A stretch of DNA of 64,000 nt from CAWAMD01 sp963783045 (GCA_963783045.1 CAWAMD010000003.1:62001-126000), one strand, 5' to 3'. Counted from the first letter of the stretch, positions 9,602-17,785 are shown. Notes: generated by a model from the sequence alone, not told the origin. Translations and numbers: made by a program.

Positions 9602-9904
9602 TCACGGGTGGCCGCCCCGGTGGTCTGCGACCAGGTGCGGTCGAGGTCGTCCTCCCAGGACATGCCGGTCGATCCCGTCGTCGGCCGCCGATCCGGCGTC
9701 GGCCGGCACAGCCGCGGCGTCCCCCCGGCTCCGGCGGGGCCGGGACACCAGGAGGAGCAGACCGAGCCCGATGAGGACCACCGGCCACACGAGCGTCCAG
9801 TCGACGACGAGCAGGTCGGCACGGTCGACGAGCGCCGCGGTGCCGATGGCGGCGAACAGCAGCCCGGGGACGAGGGAGACGAGGTCGGTGTCGTGGCGTG
9901 GCAT
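9602..9904 (-). CDS. Small membrane protein downstream of pspC
   Basis: As read, 100 residues: a short N-terminus (MPRHDTDLVSLVPG), two hydrophobic segments (LLFAAIGTAALV and LVWPVVLIGLGLLLLVS) and a basic/Ala-rich tail. The ATG overlaps the stop of the PspC gene (ATGA), so translation is coupled. The last 25 residues (RPRPHLVADHRGGHP) look unnatural, whereas the neighbouring frame from about 9663 down to 9544 reads MSWEDDLDRTWSQTTGAATR followed by an acidic end. A one-base indel near 9662-9700 would join the two into a protein ending at 9544. This layout fits the small two-helix partners that often sit with PspC/LiaF-like proteins. Confidence 0.6.
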   Translation of the reverse strand: MPRHDTDLVSLVPGLLFAAIGTAALVDRADLLVVDWTLVWPVVLIGLGLLLLVSRPRRSRGDAAAVPADAGSAADDGIDRHVLGGRPRPHLVADHRGGHP

Positions 9905-11307
9905 CAGCGCACCTCCGGTGCGGGTACGAGGACGGAGCCCGCGGTGGGTCCGACCTGCGGGGCGGGCAGTCCGAACAGGCCTTCACCGGCGCGGCGCACC
10001 TGGATCTGGCCGAAACCGCTGTTCAGGTGGAGCCGGAGCGTGCCGGCGCCCTCGCGGCCCTCGTCGGCGACCGTGCGGTCGAGGCCGATGCCGGAGTCCT
10101 CCACGTCGAACAGCTGCAGGTCGCCGATGCCGACCTGCCCGTCGACCTCGACCCGGACGCCCTGCGGGACGCGCACGTCGAGCTCGCCGAACGCCACGCT
10201 CGCGTCCACGTCGACGGTGTGGTCGGTGAAGTCCACGTCGGTGAGGTCGAGGGTGAGCTGGCCAGCGGCGAGACGGTAGGAGCCCTGCAGGTCGGCGACG
10301 GCGACCGGCTCGAAGCGCCGGTCCCCGACACCCCCGGCGAGCGGCGCACGGTCGAGGTTCGCGAGGCCGGACACCGCGACCAGCGGGATCAGCAGTGCAC
10401 CGAGAACGATCAGCCCGCGGGCGCGGCCCCACCAGGCGCCGACGACGAGCCCGAGGCCGACCATCAGCAGGGCGATGGCCGAGACGGTCGCGATCGACAC
10501 GTCGACCACGGCGAGGTTGTCGAGGATCGCGGCCGACCCGATCATCACGAGGATGAGGGCGACGACGATCCGTCCGAGGCCGGAGCGGGGCCGCTCGTCG
10601 GCGGGCGGGGGCGTCCACTGCGGACGGTCGTCGGCGCCGGGTCGGGACGGTGGCGGGGACCATCCCGACGGGGGCACCGACGCGGTGGGAGGAGCGGGAG
10701 GCAGCTGCTGGGTGGTGGACATGTCGGTCTCGCTCTGGTCGAGGCGGGCGGTCGTGGCGGTGTCCGGCGGGATGCCGGCGGTCGCGGCCCGGTCAGCGGC
10801 GTCGGGCGACGCCGGAGCCGGCGGTGCTGGGGTGGCGGCGGGAGGGGGCGGTGGGGCGGTGGGCGGGGTCGACCCAGGCGGGGCCTCGTGGTGGTCGCGC
10901 TGGCCGCTCTGCCAGATGAGGACACCGGCGAGGACGAGCACGGCCGGGATGACGAGGCCACCGTGGAAGATGCTGACCCGGTCGACGACGATGAGCGCCG
11001 CCAGGGCCAGCAGTGCGATCCCGACCCAGGTGCCGACGTCGCGGCCGGTCGCCGCCCGCTTCGCCGACGGGTCGGCGTCCTCGGGCAGCAGGAGCCAGGC
11101 GGCGCCGTAGGCGACGATCCCGAGGCCGCCGGCGAACGCGGTGATGACGAACAGGACGCGCCACAGGGCGGGCGGGCTGTCGGTGTAGCGGGCGATGCCG
11201 CCGGCCACGCCGGCGAGCATCCGGTCATGGCTGCTCCGGGTCAGCTGCCGGGTCGGGCGGCTGCCGGACTGGCCGGGCGCGGTGGTGTCGGTGCGGGGGT
11301 CGGTCAC
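9904..11307 (-). CDS. PspC domain protein with LiaF-like C-terminal domain
   Basis: 467 residues in three parts. Residues about 20-80 are a PspC domain (LTRSSHDRMLAGVAGGIARY, then LWRVLFVITAFAGGLGIVAYGAAWLLLPE). One or two more membrane helices follow, then a long Pro/Thr/Ala linker (about 150-235). A second membrane block (VALILVMIGSAAILDNL, AIALLMVGLGLVVGAW, LIVLGALLIPLVAVSGL) leads into a soluble beta-rich LiaF/toast-rack-like domain. PspC and LiaF proteins sense envelope stress and restrain partner kinases. The gene diverges from a PspC-histidine-kinase/LuxR pair, giving a LiaFSR-like three-component arrangement; function by analogy only. Confidence 0.85.
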   Translation of the reverse strand: MTDPRTDTTAPGQSGSRPTRQLTRSSHDRMLAGVAGGIARYTDSPPALWRVLFVITAFAGGLGIVAYGAAWLLLPEDADPSAKRAATGRDVGTWVGIALLALAALIVVDRVSIFHGGLVIPAVLVLAGVLIWQSGQRDHHEAPPGSTPPTAPPPPPAATPAPPAPASPDAADRAATAGIPPDTATTARLDQSETDMSTTQQLPPAPPTASVPPSGWSPPPSRPGADDRPQWTPPPADERPRSGLGRIVVALILVMIGSAAILDNLAVVDVSIATVSAIALLMVGLGLVVGAWWGRARGLIVLGALLIPLVAVSGLANLDRAPLAGGVGDRRFEPVAVADLQGSYRLAAGQLTLDLTDVDFTDHTVDVDASVAFGELDVRVPQGVRVEVDGQVGIGDLQLFDVEDSGIGLDRTVADEGREGAGTLRLHLNSGFGQIQVRRAGEGLFGLPAPQVGPTAGSVLVPAPEVR

Positions 11308-11387
11308 GGCGTTCTCACTGGTCGATCTCGATGTCCGTATCGTCGGTCATCGGGAGGCCGCCGACCATCGGGGAGCACCCTCGCGGC

Positions 11388-11417
11388 ACCCTGAGATGTT
11401 TCCGGGGATCTCAGGGT
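11388..11417. promoter_or_regulatory. 10-bp inverted repeat in the divergent PspC promoter region
   Basis: ACCCTGAGAT (11388-11397) and ATCTCAGGGT (11408-11417) are perfect inverted copies with a 10-base spacer. They lie in the 138-bp gap between the minus-strand PspC/LiaF-like gene and the plus-strand PspC-kinase gene. Position and symmetry suit an operator for the LuxR-type regulator encoded at 12750-13403, which would be autoregulation; no binding data can be inferred from sequence. Confidence 0.5.
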
Positions 11418-11445
11418 CACCCCCACTCGTGCCCGGGCCGATCGT

Positions 11446-12750
11446 GTGCGACGATTCGCACGAGCACCGCTTCCTGGAGGCAACCCCATCCCCCCGCCGG
11501 CTCCCCCACCGCCGAGCACCGCCGACCGCCACCGTTCGTGGATCGGCCGGGTCGGTCTGCGTCGCAGTCGCACGGACCGGGTGGTCGCCGGCGTGGCCGG
11601 CGGGATGGCGCAGCGGCTGAACGCCGACCCGGCGATCGTGCGCCTGGCCTTCGTCGCCCTGGCCGTGGCCGGCGGCGTCGGGCTGCTGCTGTACGGGCTC
11701 GCGTGGAGCCTGCTCCCGGAAGCGCCGACGGACGCCCCGCCGGCCGTGCCGGGACGGCGCCAGACCGCCGGTGTGGGGCTGGCGGCCTTCGGGCTGCTGC
11801 TGGCGGCCCGGGCGGCCGGTCTGTGGATCGGCGACAGCCTCGGGTGGCCGATCGTCCTCGCCGCGGCCGGGACGGCCGTGCTGTGGGGCCGGACCGTGCC
11901 GGGCGAGCGGACCCGGTGGACCAGCCTCACCGCCCGGCTGCCGGGCAACCCGCTGCAGACGATGTTCGACACCCCGGCCGCGCTGCTCAGGGTCGCGGTC
12001 GGGATCCTCTTCATCACCGCGGCGATGGGCGTGCTGCTGGCGGCGAGCAACTCCCTCGCCACGGCGGGCACGACGCTGCTCGCCGTCGTCGTGGCCGGCG
12101 CCGGCGTGTCGCTCGTCCTGGCACCGTGGCTGGTGCGTCTGGCCCGGGAGGTGAGCGCGGAGCGGAACGAGCGCATCCGATCGGAGGAGCGCGCCGCGAT
12201 GGCGGCGCACCTGCACGACTCGGTGCTGCAGACCCTCGCGCTCATCCAGCGCAACGCCGACAGCCCTCGCACCATGGTGCAGCTCGCCCGCGCCCAGGAA
12301 CGCGAGCTGCGCGGCTGGCTGTACGGGACGGGCGCCGACCACACGCCCCGGACGCTCAAGGCGGCCGTCGACGCGATGGCGAAGGACGTCGAGGAGCGCC
12401 ACGACATCCAGGTCGACGTGGTGGTCGTCGGCGACAGCGCGCTCGAGGAGCCGGTCGAGGCGGTGGTGGCCGCCTGTCGGGAGGCCGCGACGAACGCGGG
12501 GAAGCACTCCGGTGCCGACGCCGTGTCCGTCTACGTCGAGGCGGAGCCGGCCGCCATCACCGCCTACGTCCACGACCGCGGGCGCGGGTTCGAGCCCGAG
12601 GCCGTCCCGGCGGACCGCCGGGGCATCCGGGACTCCATTCGCGGGCGCATCGCCCGCCACGGTGGCACGGTGGAGCTGTTCACCGCTCCGGGCGAGGGGA
12701 CGGAGGTCGCGATCCGCGTCCCCCGCCGCAACGACCACAAGGACAGCTGA
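11446..12750 (+). CDS. PspC-domain sensor histidine kinase
   Basis: Up to 434 residues. After a Pro-rich N-terminus comes a PspC domain (LRRSRTDRVVAGVAGGMAQRL, about 38-90), then four or so membrane helices. Next is a HisKA_3-like dimerisation region (RAAMAAHLHDSVLQTLALIQRN, phospho-acceptor His in HLHDS) and a HATPase_c domain (VAACREAATNAGKHSG, then VHDRGRGFEPEA). This is the NarL/DesK class of kinases and resembles the Streptomyces MacS type with an N-terminal PspC domain. The annotated GTG at 11446 has no good ribosome site; GGAGG sits 7 bases before an ATC at about codon 15, so the true start is uncertain. The stop overlaps the next ATG. Confidence 0.88.
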   Translation: MRRFARAPLPGGNPIPPPAPPPPSTADRHRSWIGRVGLRRSRTDRVVAGVAGGMAQRLNADPAIVRLAFVALAVAGGVGLLLYGLAWSLLPEAPTDAPPAVPGRRQTAGVGLAAFGLLLAARAAGLWIGDSLGWPIVLAAAGTAVLWGRTVPGERTRWTSLTARLPGNPLQTMFDTPAALLRVAVGILFITAAMGVLLAASNSLATAGTTLLAVVVAGAGVSLVLAPWLVRLAREVSAERNERIRSEERAAMAAHLHDSVLQTLALIQRNADSPRTMVQLARAQERELRGWLYGTGADHTPRTLKAAVDAMAKDVEERHDIQVDVVVVGDSALEEPVEAVVAACREAATNAGKHSGADAVSVYVEAEPAAITAYVHDRGRGFEPEAVPADRRGIRDSIRGRIARHGGTVELFTAPGEGTEVAIRVPRRNDHKDS

Positions 12751-13403
12751 TGGGCCCGGGACCGCGCGTCTTCCTCGTCGACGACCACCGCCTCTTCCTC
12801 TCCGGGGTCAAGGCGGAGCTCGGCGACCGGATCAACATCGTCGGCGCCGCCAGCAACGTCGACGAGGCCGTGGACGGGATCCGGCGGACGCAGCCGGACG
12901 TCGTGCTGCTCGACGTGCACATGCCCGGCGGCGGCGGGGCGGCCGTCATCGAGGCGGTCCACCAGACCCACCCGGACATCCGGTTCCTGGCGCTCTCGGT
13001 GTCCGACGCCGCCGACGACGTGATCGGCGTAATCCGTGCCGGCGCGCGCGGGTACGTGACGAAGACGATCGCCCCGGACGAGCTGATCGACGCGATCGTG
13101 CGGGTCAACGAGGGCGACGCCGTGTTCTCGCCGCGGCTGGCCGGGTTCGTGCTCGACGCCTTCGCCCCCGACCTGCCCGCCGGCGCGACCACGCACGGGG
13201 ATCCGGAGCTCGACCAGCTCACGCCGCGCGAGCGGGAGGTCCTGCGGCACATCGCCCGCGGCTTCGCCTACAAGGAGGTCGCGAAGCGGCTGCACATCTC
13301 GGTGAAGACGGTGGAGACGCACGTGTCGTCGGTGCTACGCAAGCTCCAGCTGTCGAACCGGCACGAGCTCAGCCGCTGGGCCTCGGACCGCCGACTCATC
13401 TGA
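12750..13403 (+). CDS. LuxR/NarL-family response regulator paired with the PspC kinase
   Basis: 217 residues. The receiver domain has the acidic pair in FLVDDHRLFLSG, the phospho-Asp in DVVLLDVHMPGGGG, and the Lys in RGYVTKTIAPDE. The C-terminal LuxR helix-turn-helix is clear: LTPREREVLRHIARGFAYKE, then KRLHISVKTVETHVSSVLRK. The ATG shares a base with the kinase stop (TGATG), so the pair is coupled. It should bind an inverted repeat, and the 11388-11417 palindrome is the obvious candidate site. Confidence 0.93.
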   Translation: MGPGPRVFLVDDHRLFLSGVKAELGDRINIVGAASNVDEAVDGIRRTQPDVVLLDVHMPGGGGAAVIEAVHQTHPDIRFLALSVSDAADDVIGVIRAGARGYVTKTIAPDELIDAIVRVNEGDAVFSPRLAGFVLDAFAPDLPAGATTHGDPELDQLTPREREVLRHIARGFAYKEVAKRLHISVKTVETHVSSVLRKLQLSNRHELSRWASDRRLI

Positions 13404-13457
13404 CCGGGCCGCGCCGACACCGGAAGGCGACGGCGACGGTCGACCGTGACGGCGGCG

Positions 13458-14324
13458 CTACGGCGCGAGCAGCGCGAGGACGCTGCCGACGACGGCGATC
13501 GCGGCCGCGACCCGGACCACGGTCGGGGGCTCGATCCCGGCGGCGTAGCGACGGCCGATCACGAAGCCGGCACCGGCCAGCGGCAGGAGCGCGAGGGTGG
13601 CGAGCACGGCCGGCGCGTGCACCGCGCCGCTGACGGTCAGCAGCACCAGCCGGAAGGACGACGAGACGACGAGGAGCGTGACGAGCGCCGGGCGGAAGTC
13701 ACCGCCCCGGACGGCGAGGGACGCGGCCAGCGGCGGGCCGTCGACCCCGGCGATGCCGCCGGTCACACCGGCGGCCGCGACCCCGTACGGCGACCAGCGG
13801 GCACCGGCCCGGCCGGTCGGCCTCGGCCCGGCGATCCGCTGCCCGGGTGCCGCGAGCACGGCGGGCTCGGCGCCGGCCCGGGCGGGCGCGGCGGCGACCG
13901 CAGCGGCGGTGACGAGCGCCCCCGGGTCCGCGTGGGCAGTCGGCGCCGGAAGCCCCGAGCGTGCACGGACCGAGGCGCGCAGGAGCGCGACGGACGCGCC
14001 GAACAGGGTGACGGCGAACGCCCCCCGCACCAGCACCGCGGGCGCGAGCGCGCCGAGCACCACGCCGGCGGCGGCGCCGAGGGCCAGCCGGGCGGCATCG
14101 TGGCGGATCTCGTGCCACGCGACCGTGCCGATCAGCCGGACGGCGACGAGCCCACCGGCGAGGCTGAGCAGCGTGGCGACGACGACGAGGTCGGCGCGGT
14201 CGACCAGCAGCTGGCCCACCGCCACGAGGGGGATGATCTCGCCGAAGCCCGCGATGCCCTTCATCGCGTAGCCCGCGGCGACGCACACCCCGAGCACGAG
14301 CAGCACGACGACCGGGACGCCCAT
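13458..14324 (-). CDS. TauE/SafE family sulfite exporter-like permease
   Basis: 288 residues from the ATG at 14322-14324, which has GGAG 6 bases upstream; the longer frame adds a hydrophilic leader that is unlikely. At least seven hydrophobic segments occur in two halves, the second starting near the motif GGIAGVDGPPLAASL, the counterpart of GAGGGFLxxP in TauE/SafE. The first half has MKGIAGFGEIIPLVAVGQLL. The substrate of such permeases is usually an organosulfonate, sulfite or another small anion, but it cannot be assigned here. The gene lies downstream of the two-component pair at 14420-16158 on the same strand. Confidence 0.8.
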   Translation of the reverse strand: MGVPVVVLLVLGVCVAAGYAMKGIAGFGEIIPLVAVGQLLVDRADLVVVATLLSLAGGLVAVRLIGTVAWHEIRHDAARLALGAAAGVVLGALAPAVLVRGAFAVTLFGASVALLRASVRARSGLPAPTAHADPGALVTAAAVAAAPARAGAEPAVLAAPGQRIAGPRPTGRAGARWSPYGVAAAGVTGGIAGVDGPPLAASLAVRGGDFRPALVTLLVVSSSFRLVLLTVSGAVHAPAVLATLALLPLAGAGFVIGRRYAAGIEPPTVVRVAAAIAVVGSVLALLAP

Positions 14325-14419
14325 CCCTGACTCCGGAACCGGAACCGGACGGCCGAGGTGACCGCCCCGAACAGGTGAACGCCTGTTGCCCACGAGCGTA
14401 TCCGCCGGCGACCGGCTGG

Positions 14420-15034
14420 TCACAGACCGTGGTCCTTCGCGTACAGGGCGGCCTGGGTGCGGTCGTCGACGCCGAGCTTCGCCAGGATGGCGCTCACGTG
14501 CGTCTTGACCGTCTTCTCCGTGATGACGAGGTCGGCGGCGATGCTCCGGTTGCTCTTGCCACGGGCGAGCTCAGCGAGCACCTCGCGCTCGCGGGGCGTC
14601 AGGTCGTCGAGCGGGTCGCGGCGCGCCGCCGCCAGCGCCCGGGCCGCCCCCGGGTCGAGCGGGAGCTCACCGCGCGACGCCGCCCGGATCCCGTCGAGGA
14701 GGGCGTCGGGCCCCGCATGCTTGACGAGGTAGCCGCCGGCCCCCAGCCGGATGGCCTGCCGCACGTAGTCCTCCTCGAGGAACGAGGTGAGCACGACGAC
14801 GATCGGCGGCGGGTCCAGCTCGGCGAGGCGCGGGATGGCCGTCAGCCCGTTGCCGTCGGGCAGCTGGAGGTCGAGCAGGACCACGTCCGGGCGGTGCGCC
14901 ACGGCGGCCGAGACCGCCTCCGCGATCGTGCCGGCCTGGGCGACCACGGCGAGATCGTCGTGCTGTGCGAGGAAGGCGGCGAGCCCCTCGCGGACGACCG
15001 GGTGGTCGTCCACGACTAGCAGGCGGGTCGGCAC
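14420..15034 (-). CDS. LuxR/NarL-family response regulator
   Basis: 204 residues from the GTG at 15032-15034, with GGAGG 4 bases upstream. Receiver: RLLVVDDHPVVREGL, phospho-Asp in DVVLLDLQLPDGNG, Lys in GYLVKHAGPD. DNA-binding domain: LTPREREVLAELARGKSNRS then TEKTVKTHVSAILAKLG. It overlaps the 3' end of the upstream histidine kinase by 19 bp, so the two form a coupled pair. Targets are unknown; the TauE permease just downstream is a possible one. Confidence 0.93.
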   Translation of the reverse strand: MPTRLLVVDDHPVVREGLAAFLAQHDDLAVVAQAGTIAEAVSAAVAHRPDVVLLDLQLPDGNGLTAIPRLAELDPPPIVVVLTSFLEEDYVRQAIRLGAGGYLVKHAGPDALLDGIRAASRGELPLDPGAARALAAARRDPLDDLTPREREVLAELARGKSNRSIAADLVITEKTVKTHVSAILAKLGVDDRTQAALYAKDHGL

Positions 15035-16158
15035 GGCACCTCCACCGTCAGGCTCGCGCCTCCGTGCGGGCTGCGACCGAGCGCCATCGTGCCATCGAGC
15101 GCCGCGACACGCCCGGCGATGCTGTCGAGCCCCACGCCGTGTGGCACCGGATCGGGCAGGCCGCGCCCGTCGTCCTCCACCACCAGCGTGACCGTCGCGT
15201 GGTCGCGCGCGACACGGATCCACACGTTCTGCCCGCCCGCATGCTTCAGCGCGTTGTGGAGCGCCTCCTGGACGACGCGGTAGCACGTCTCGGCCAGGTC
15301 GTCCTCGAGCGTCACGGGCTCCGCGTCGAGATGGACGGCCACCTCGCCGGACGTGCGCTGGGCGAGCCGGGCCAGCGCCGGGTAGAGCCCCTGGGCCAGG
15401 TCGGCCGACCGCATCAGCTCGACCAGGCCACGCAGCTCCCCGAGGGCGCTCTCCACGAGGGCCGCGCCACGCCCGACCGCGTCGGCGACCGTGGTCCGGT
15501 CGCGTCCGTCGCGTGCCGTGCGCAGGGCGAGGTCGGCGCCGAAGAGCAGCTGGGTGACCGAGTCGTGGATCTCGCGTGCGACCCGGCTCCGCTCCTCGAT
15601 GGCGGCGACGTGGGCCGCCTCCCGTCGCCGCTCCGCGAGCAGGCGCGCACGCTCGTAGGCGACACCGACCTGACGCCCGACGGCCGTGAGCAGGGCCAGC
15701 GTCTCGGGGTCGAAGGGCTCCGTGCCGGGCGCGGCGAGGTTCATGATGCCGACCGGCGAGCGCTGGCCCTGCAGCGGCACCGACGCGTGGAAGACGAGCC
15801 CCGCGGTGTCGCCGTCGGCTCCGTCGAGGCGGCTGCAGGTCACGACGTTGACGCCGGTGTCGAGCTCGGAGCGACGGAACATGCCCTGACATTCACAGCT
15901 GCCGGCGCGCAGGGCGGCGCAGTCACCGGCACGCAGCGCCGGCGGGGTGCCGGTCGTGGCCGCGAGCCGAAAGCTCGAGTAGTGCGGGTCCCCGTGCTCG
16001 AGCCGAGCGAGGAACACCCACCCGGCCGTCACCTCGACGAGCCCCACGAGCCGGTCGAGGACGTGCTGGACCGCGGCGCCGAAGTCGGGCTCCCGGTTCA
16101 GGATCTCCCCGATGGCGTTCAGGGTCTCGAGCTCGGCCAGGCGACGTGTCACATCCAT
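15016..16158 (-). CDS. GAF-domain sensor histidine kinase with clustered cysteines
   Basis: 380 residues from the ATG at 16156-16158. The N-terminal GAF domain (about 15-170) has a cysteine cluster: GDCAALRAGSCECQGMF and later NVVTCSRL. The HisKA_3 region is RSRVAREIHDSVTQLLFGAD, with the acceptor His in EIHDS. The ATPase has CYRVVQEALHNALKHAGG and VEDDGRGLPDP. There is no membrane helix, so it is cytosolic. Kinases of this type with four conserved cysteines in the GAF domain may bind a metal or Fe-S cluster and sense redox or gas; that is inference. The stop overlaps the partner regulator. Confidence 0.9.
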   Translation of the reverse strand: MDVTRRLAELETLNAIGEILNREPDFGAAVQHVLDRLVGLVEVTAGWVFLARLEHGDPHYSSFRLAATTGTPPALRAGDCAALRAGSCECQGMFRRSELDTGVNVVTCSRLDGADGDTAGLVFHASVPLQGQRSPVGIMNLAAPGTEPFDPETLALLTAVGRQVGVAYERARLLAERRREAAHVAAIEERSRVAREIHDSVTQLLFGADLALRTARDGRDRTTVADAVGRGAALVESALGELRGLVELMRSADLAQGLYPALARLAQRTSGEVAVHLDAEPVTLEDDLAETCYRVVQEALHNALKHAGGQNVWIRVARDHATVTLVVEDDGRGLPDPVPHGVGLDSIAGRVAALDGTMALGRSPHGGASLTVEVPCRPAC

Positions 16159-16226
16159 CGCCCCGAGGGTAGACAGGGGCGACACCGTCTCGACGGCCGG
16201 GCACGCACGGCGCACTCCGCTACGGG

Positions 16227-16466
16227 TCAGCTGCAGGTGGGGCAGTCGTCGATGCCACGCAGACGCCACAGCGCCGACGGCCGGCGGGCGGCACGCCGTC
16301 CCGAGGCCGTCGGCCGGGCCGTCCGCCAGGCACGCCACCGGTCGCGCCACCCGCCACGCCGCCCGACGCGGCGCATCGGGCGGGTGGCGAGGCGTGCGTC
16401 ACGCGCGCGGCGCTCGTGCTCGGCCATGAGCAGCTGTGCGGTCAGGATCGGGTCCATCTGGTTCAT
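16227..16466 (-). CDS. Small basic protein (79 aa), unknown function
   Basis: The ATG at 16464-16466 is preferred because GGAGGAG lies about 9 bases upstream; another ATG is 15 bases earlier. The product starts with a helix (MNQMDPILTAQLLMAEHERR), has an Arg/Trp-rich middle and ends in DCPTCS, a CxxC-like tail. I do not recognise it with certainty; small proteins opening with MDPxLTAQLL are seen in actinobacteria. It diverges from the MerR-B12 regulator over about 165 bp. Confidence 0.5.
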   Translation of the reverse strand: MNQMDPILTAQLLMAEHERRARDARLATRPMRRVGRRGGWRDRWRAWRTARPTASGRRAARRPSALWRLRGIDDCPTCS

Positions 16467-16632
16467 CGGTCGCTCCTCCATCTGCTGGCCCCGACGCTAC
16501 GAACCAGCCGTGACGGAGACATCGGGCGCGAGAAGGGACCTCGTCTACGACTTTGGTCTGACACGCCGGCAGACCGGCAGCCGGAACCCCGTCGCGACCC
16601 ACGAGGAAGGACCTACCCTGAGCTCCACGATC

Positions 16633-17556
16633 ATGATGACAGCGGGGACGGGCAGCCACGTGACCGAGGGCGGGGACCCGTCGATCGGGTACCGGATCGG
16701 CGAGGTCGCCGAGCGGGCCGGGATCGCCGTGCCGACGTTGCGGTCCTGGGAGCGCCGGTACGGCCTGCTCGACCCGGATCGCACGGCCGGCGGCCACCGG
16801 GTGTACCGGCCGGCCGACGTGGCACGGGTGCTGACCGTGCGCGACCTCGTGTCCCGGGGCTTTCCGGTCCGGGAAGCCGCCCGGATGGTCGTGGAGGGCG
16901 ACGTGCCGCCTGCGCCCACGCCGGAGCCGGCACCCGACCCGGCACAGCTCGCCGACGCGCTGTGGAGCGCGATCGACCGCTTCGACTCGGCCCAGGCCAC
17001 CCGGATCATCGAGGAGGGGCTGCGCCGGGTCGGGCTCGCCACCGTGCTCGACGGCGTCGCGGTACCGGTGCTCCGGCGGCTCGGTGAGACCTGGCGGGAG
17101 AGCGACCGGGCCATCGGCCGGGAGCACCTCGGCAGCCAGCTGCTCCGGGCGCGGCTCATGGATCGGCTCCGCGAGCCCGAGCTCCGCACCCGCGAGATCG
17201 TCGTGGCGTGCTCACCGCGCGGCGAGCACCACGATCTCGGGACGCTGATGGCCAGCGTCGCGCTCGCATCGGCCGGCTGGCGCGTCCGCTTCCTCGGCGC
17301 CCACACGCCGGCGTCCGTCGTCGGCGCGGTCGTCCGGGACCTGCGTCCCCGGGTCCTGCTGATCGGTGCCCAGCTGACCCGCCCCGCGCACGCCTTCCTC
17401 GACGGGCTGCGTCTCGACCCCTCCGTCACGGTGGTGCTCGGCGGCACGGGCTTCCGGCAGGTGCCGTCCTCGGTGGCCGCGCGGGTCACGATCTACGACG
17501 GGACCTACGCGGCACTGCCCGCCACCCTGGACGGGCTCACCGCGCCGGGGGACTGA
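16633..17556 (+). CDS. MerR-family regulator with B12-binding domain (CarH/LitR-like)
   Basis: About 307 residues. An N-terminal MerR helix-turn-helix (YRIGEVAERAGIAVPTLRSW then RRYGLLDPDRTAGGHRVY) is followed by a Pro-rich linker, a helical cap and a Rossmann-like cobalamin-binding domain. The cap has W-RESDRAIGR-EH, a perfect Wx9EH motif as in CarH photoreceptors. The B12 domain has GEHHDLGTLM, the position of the lower axial His. So coenzyme-B12 binding and light-dependent repression are plausible. No carotenoid genes are in the window. The start is uncertain: ATGs at 16633 and 16636 have weak sites, whereas AGGAAGG lies 7 bases before an in-frame CTG at 16618. Confidence 0.85.
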   Translation: MMTAGTGSHVTEGGDPSIGYRIGEVAERAGIAVPTLRSWERRYGLLDPDRTAGGHRVYRPADVARVLTVRDLVSRGFPVREAARMVVEGDVPPAPTPEPAPDPAQLADALWSAIDRFDSAQATRIIEEGLRRVGLATVLDGVAVPVLRRLGETWRESDRAIGREHLGSQLLRARLMDRLREPELRTREIVVACSPRGEHHDLGTLMASVALASAGWRVRFLGAHTPASVVGAVVRDLRPRVLLIGAQLTRPAHAFLDGLRLDPSVTVVLGGTGFRQVPSSVAARVTIYDGTYAALPATLDGLTAPGD

Positions 17557-17585
17557 TCGGCGTCCCGGCGCCGGGATGCGATCAG
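17553..17585. terminator. Bidirectional terminator containing both stop codons
   Basis: An outer stem CTGATCG (17553-17559) pairs with CGATCAG (17579-17585), and inside it lies the self-complementary TCCCGGCGCCGGGA (17563-17576). The stops of the convergent MerR and dodecin genes both lie within the stem. Confidence 0.6.
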
Positions 17586-17785
17586 CGCGTGATGCGGAAC
17601 TTGATCCGCACGTGGGTGTGGTACTCGCTGATCTGGCCGTCGTCGACGACCGCCGACGTCTCGAGGACGTTGAACCCCTCGACGCCACGCAGCGTCTTGC
17701 TGGCCTCCTCGAGAGCCTTCTGGGCGGCGTCGCGCCACGACTCGGTGGACACGCCCACGAGATCGATCGTCTTGATGACCGCCAT
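17582..17785 (-). CDS. Dodecin family flavin-binding protein
   Basis: 67 residues, the exact family size. Dodecins form hollow dodecamers that store or buffer flavins. Recognisable parts are VIKTIDLVGVSTESWRDAAQ (including the conserved Trp that stacks on the flavin), KALEEASKTLRGVEGFNVLE, and the closing strand YHTHVRIKFRI. The soluble protein is encoded by a single gene convergent with the MerR-B12 regulator. Being next to a possible photoreceptor gene is interesting but not evidence of linkage. Confidence 0.93.
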   Translation of the reverse strand: MAVIKTIDLVGVSTESWRDAAQKALEEASKTLRGVEGFNVLETSAVVDDGQISEYHTHVRIKFRITR

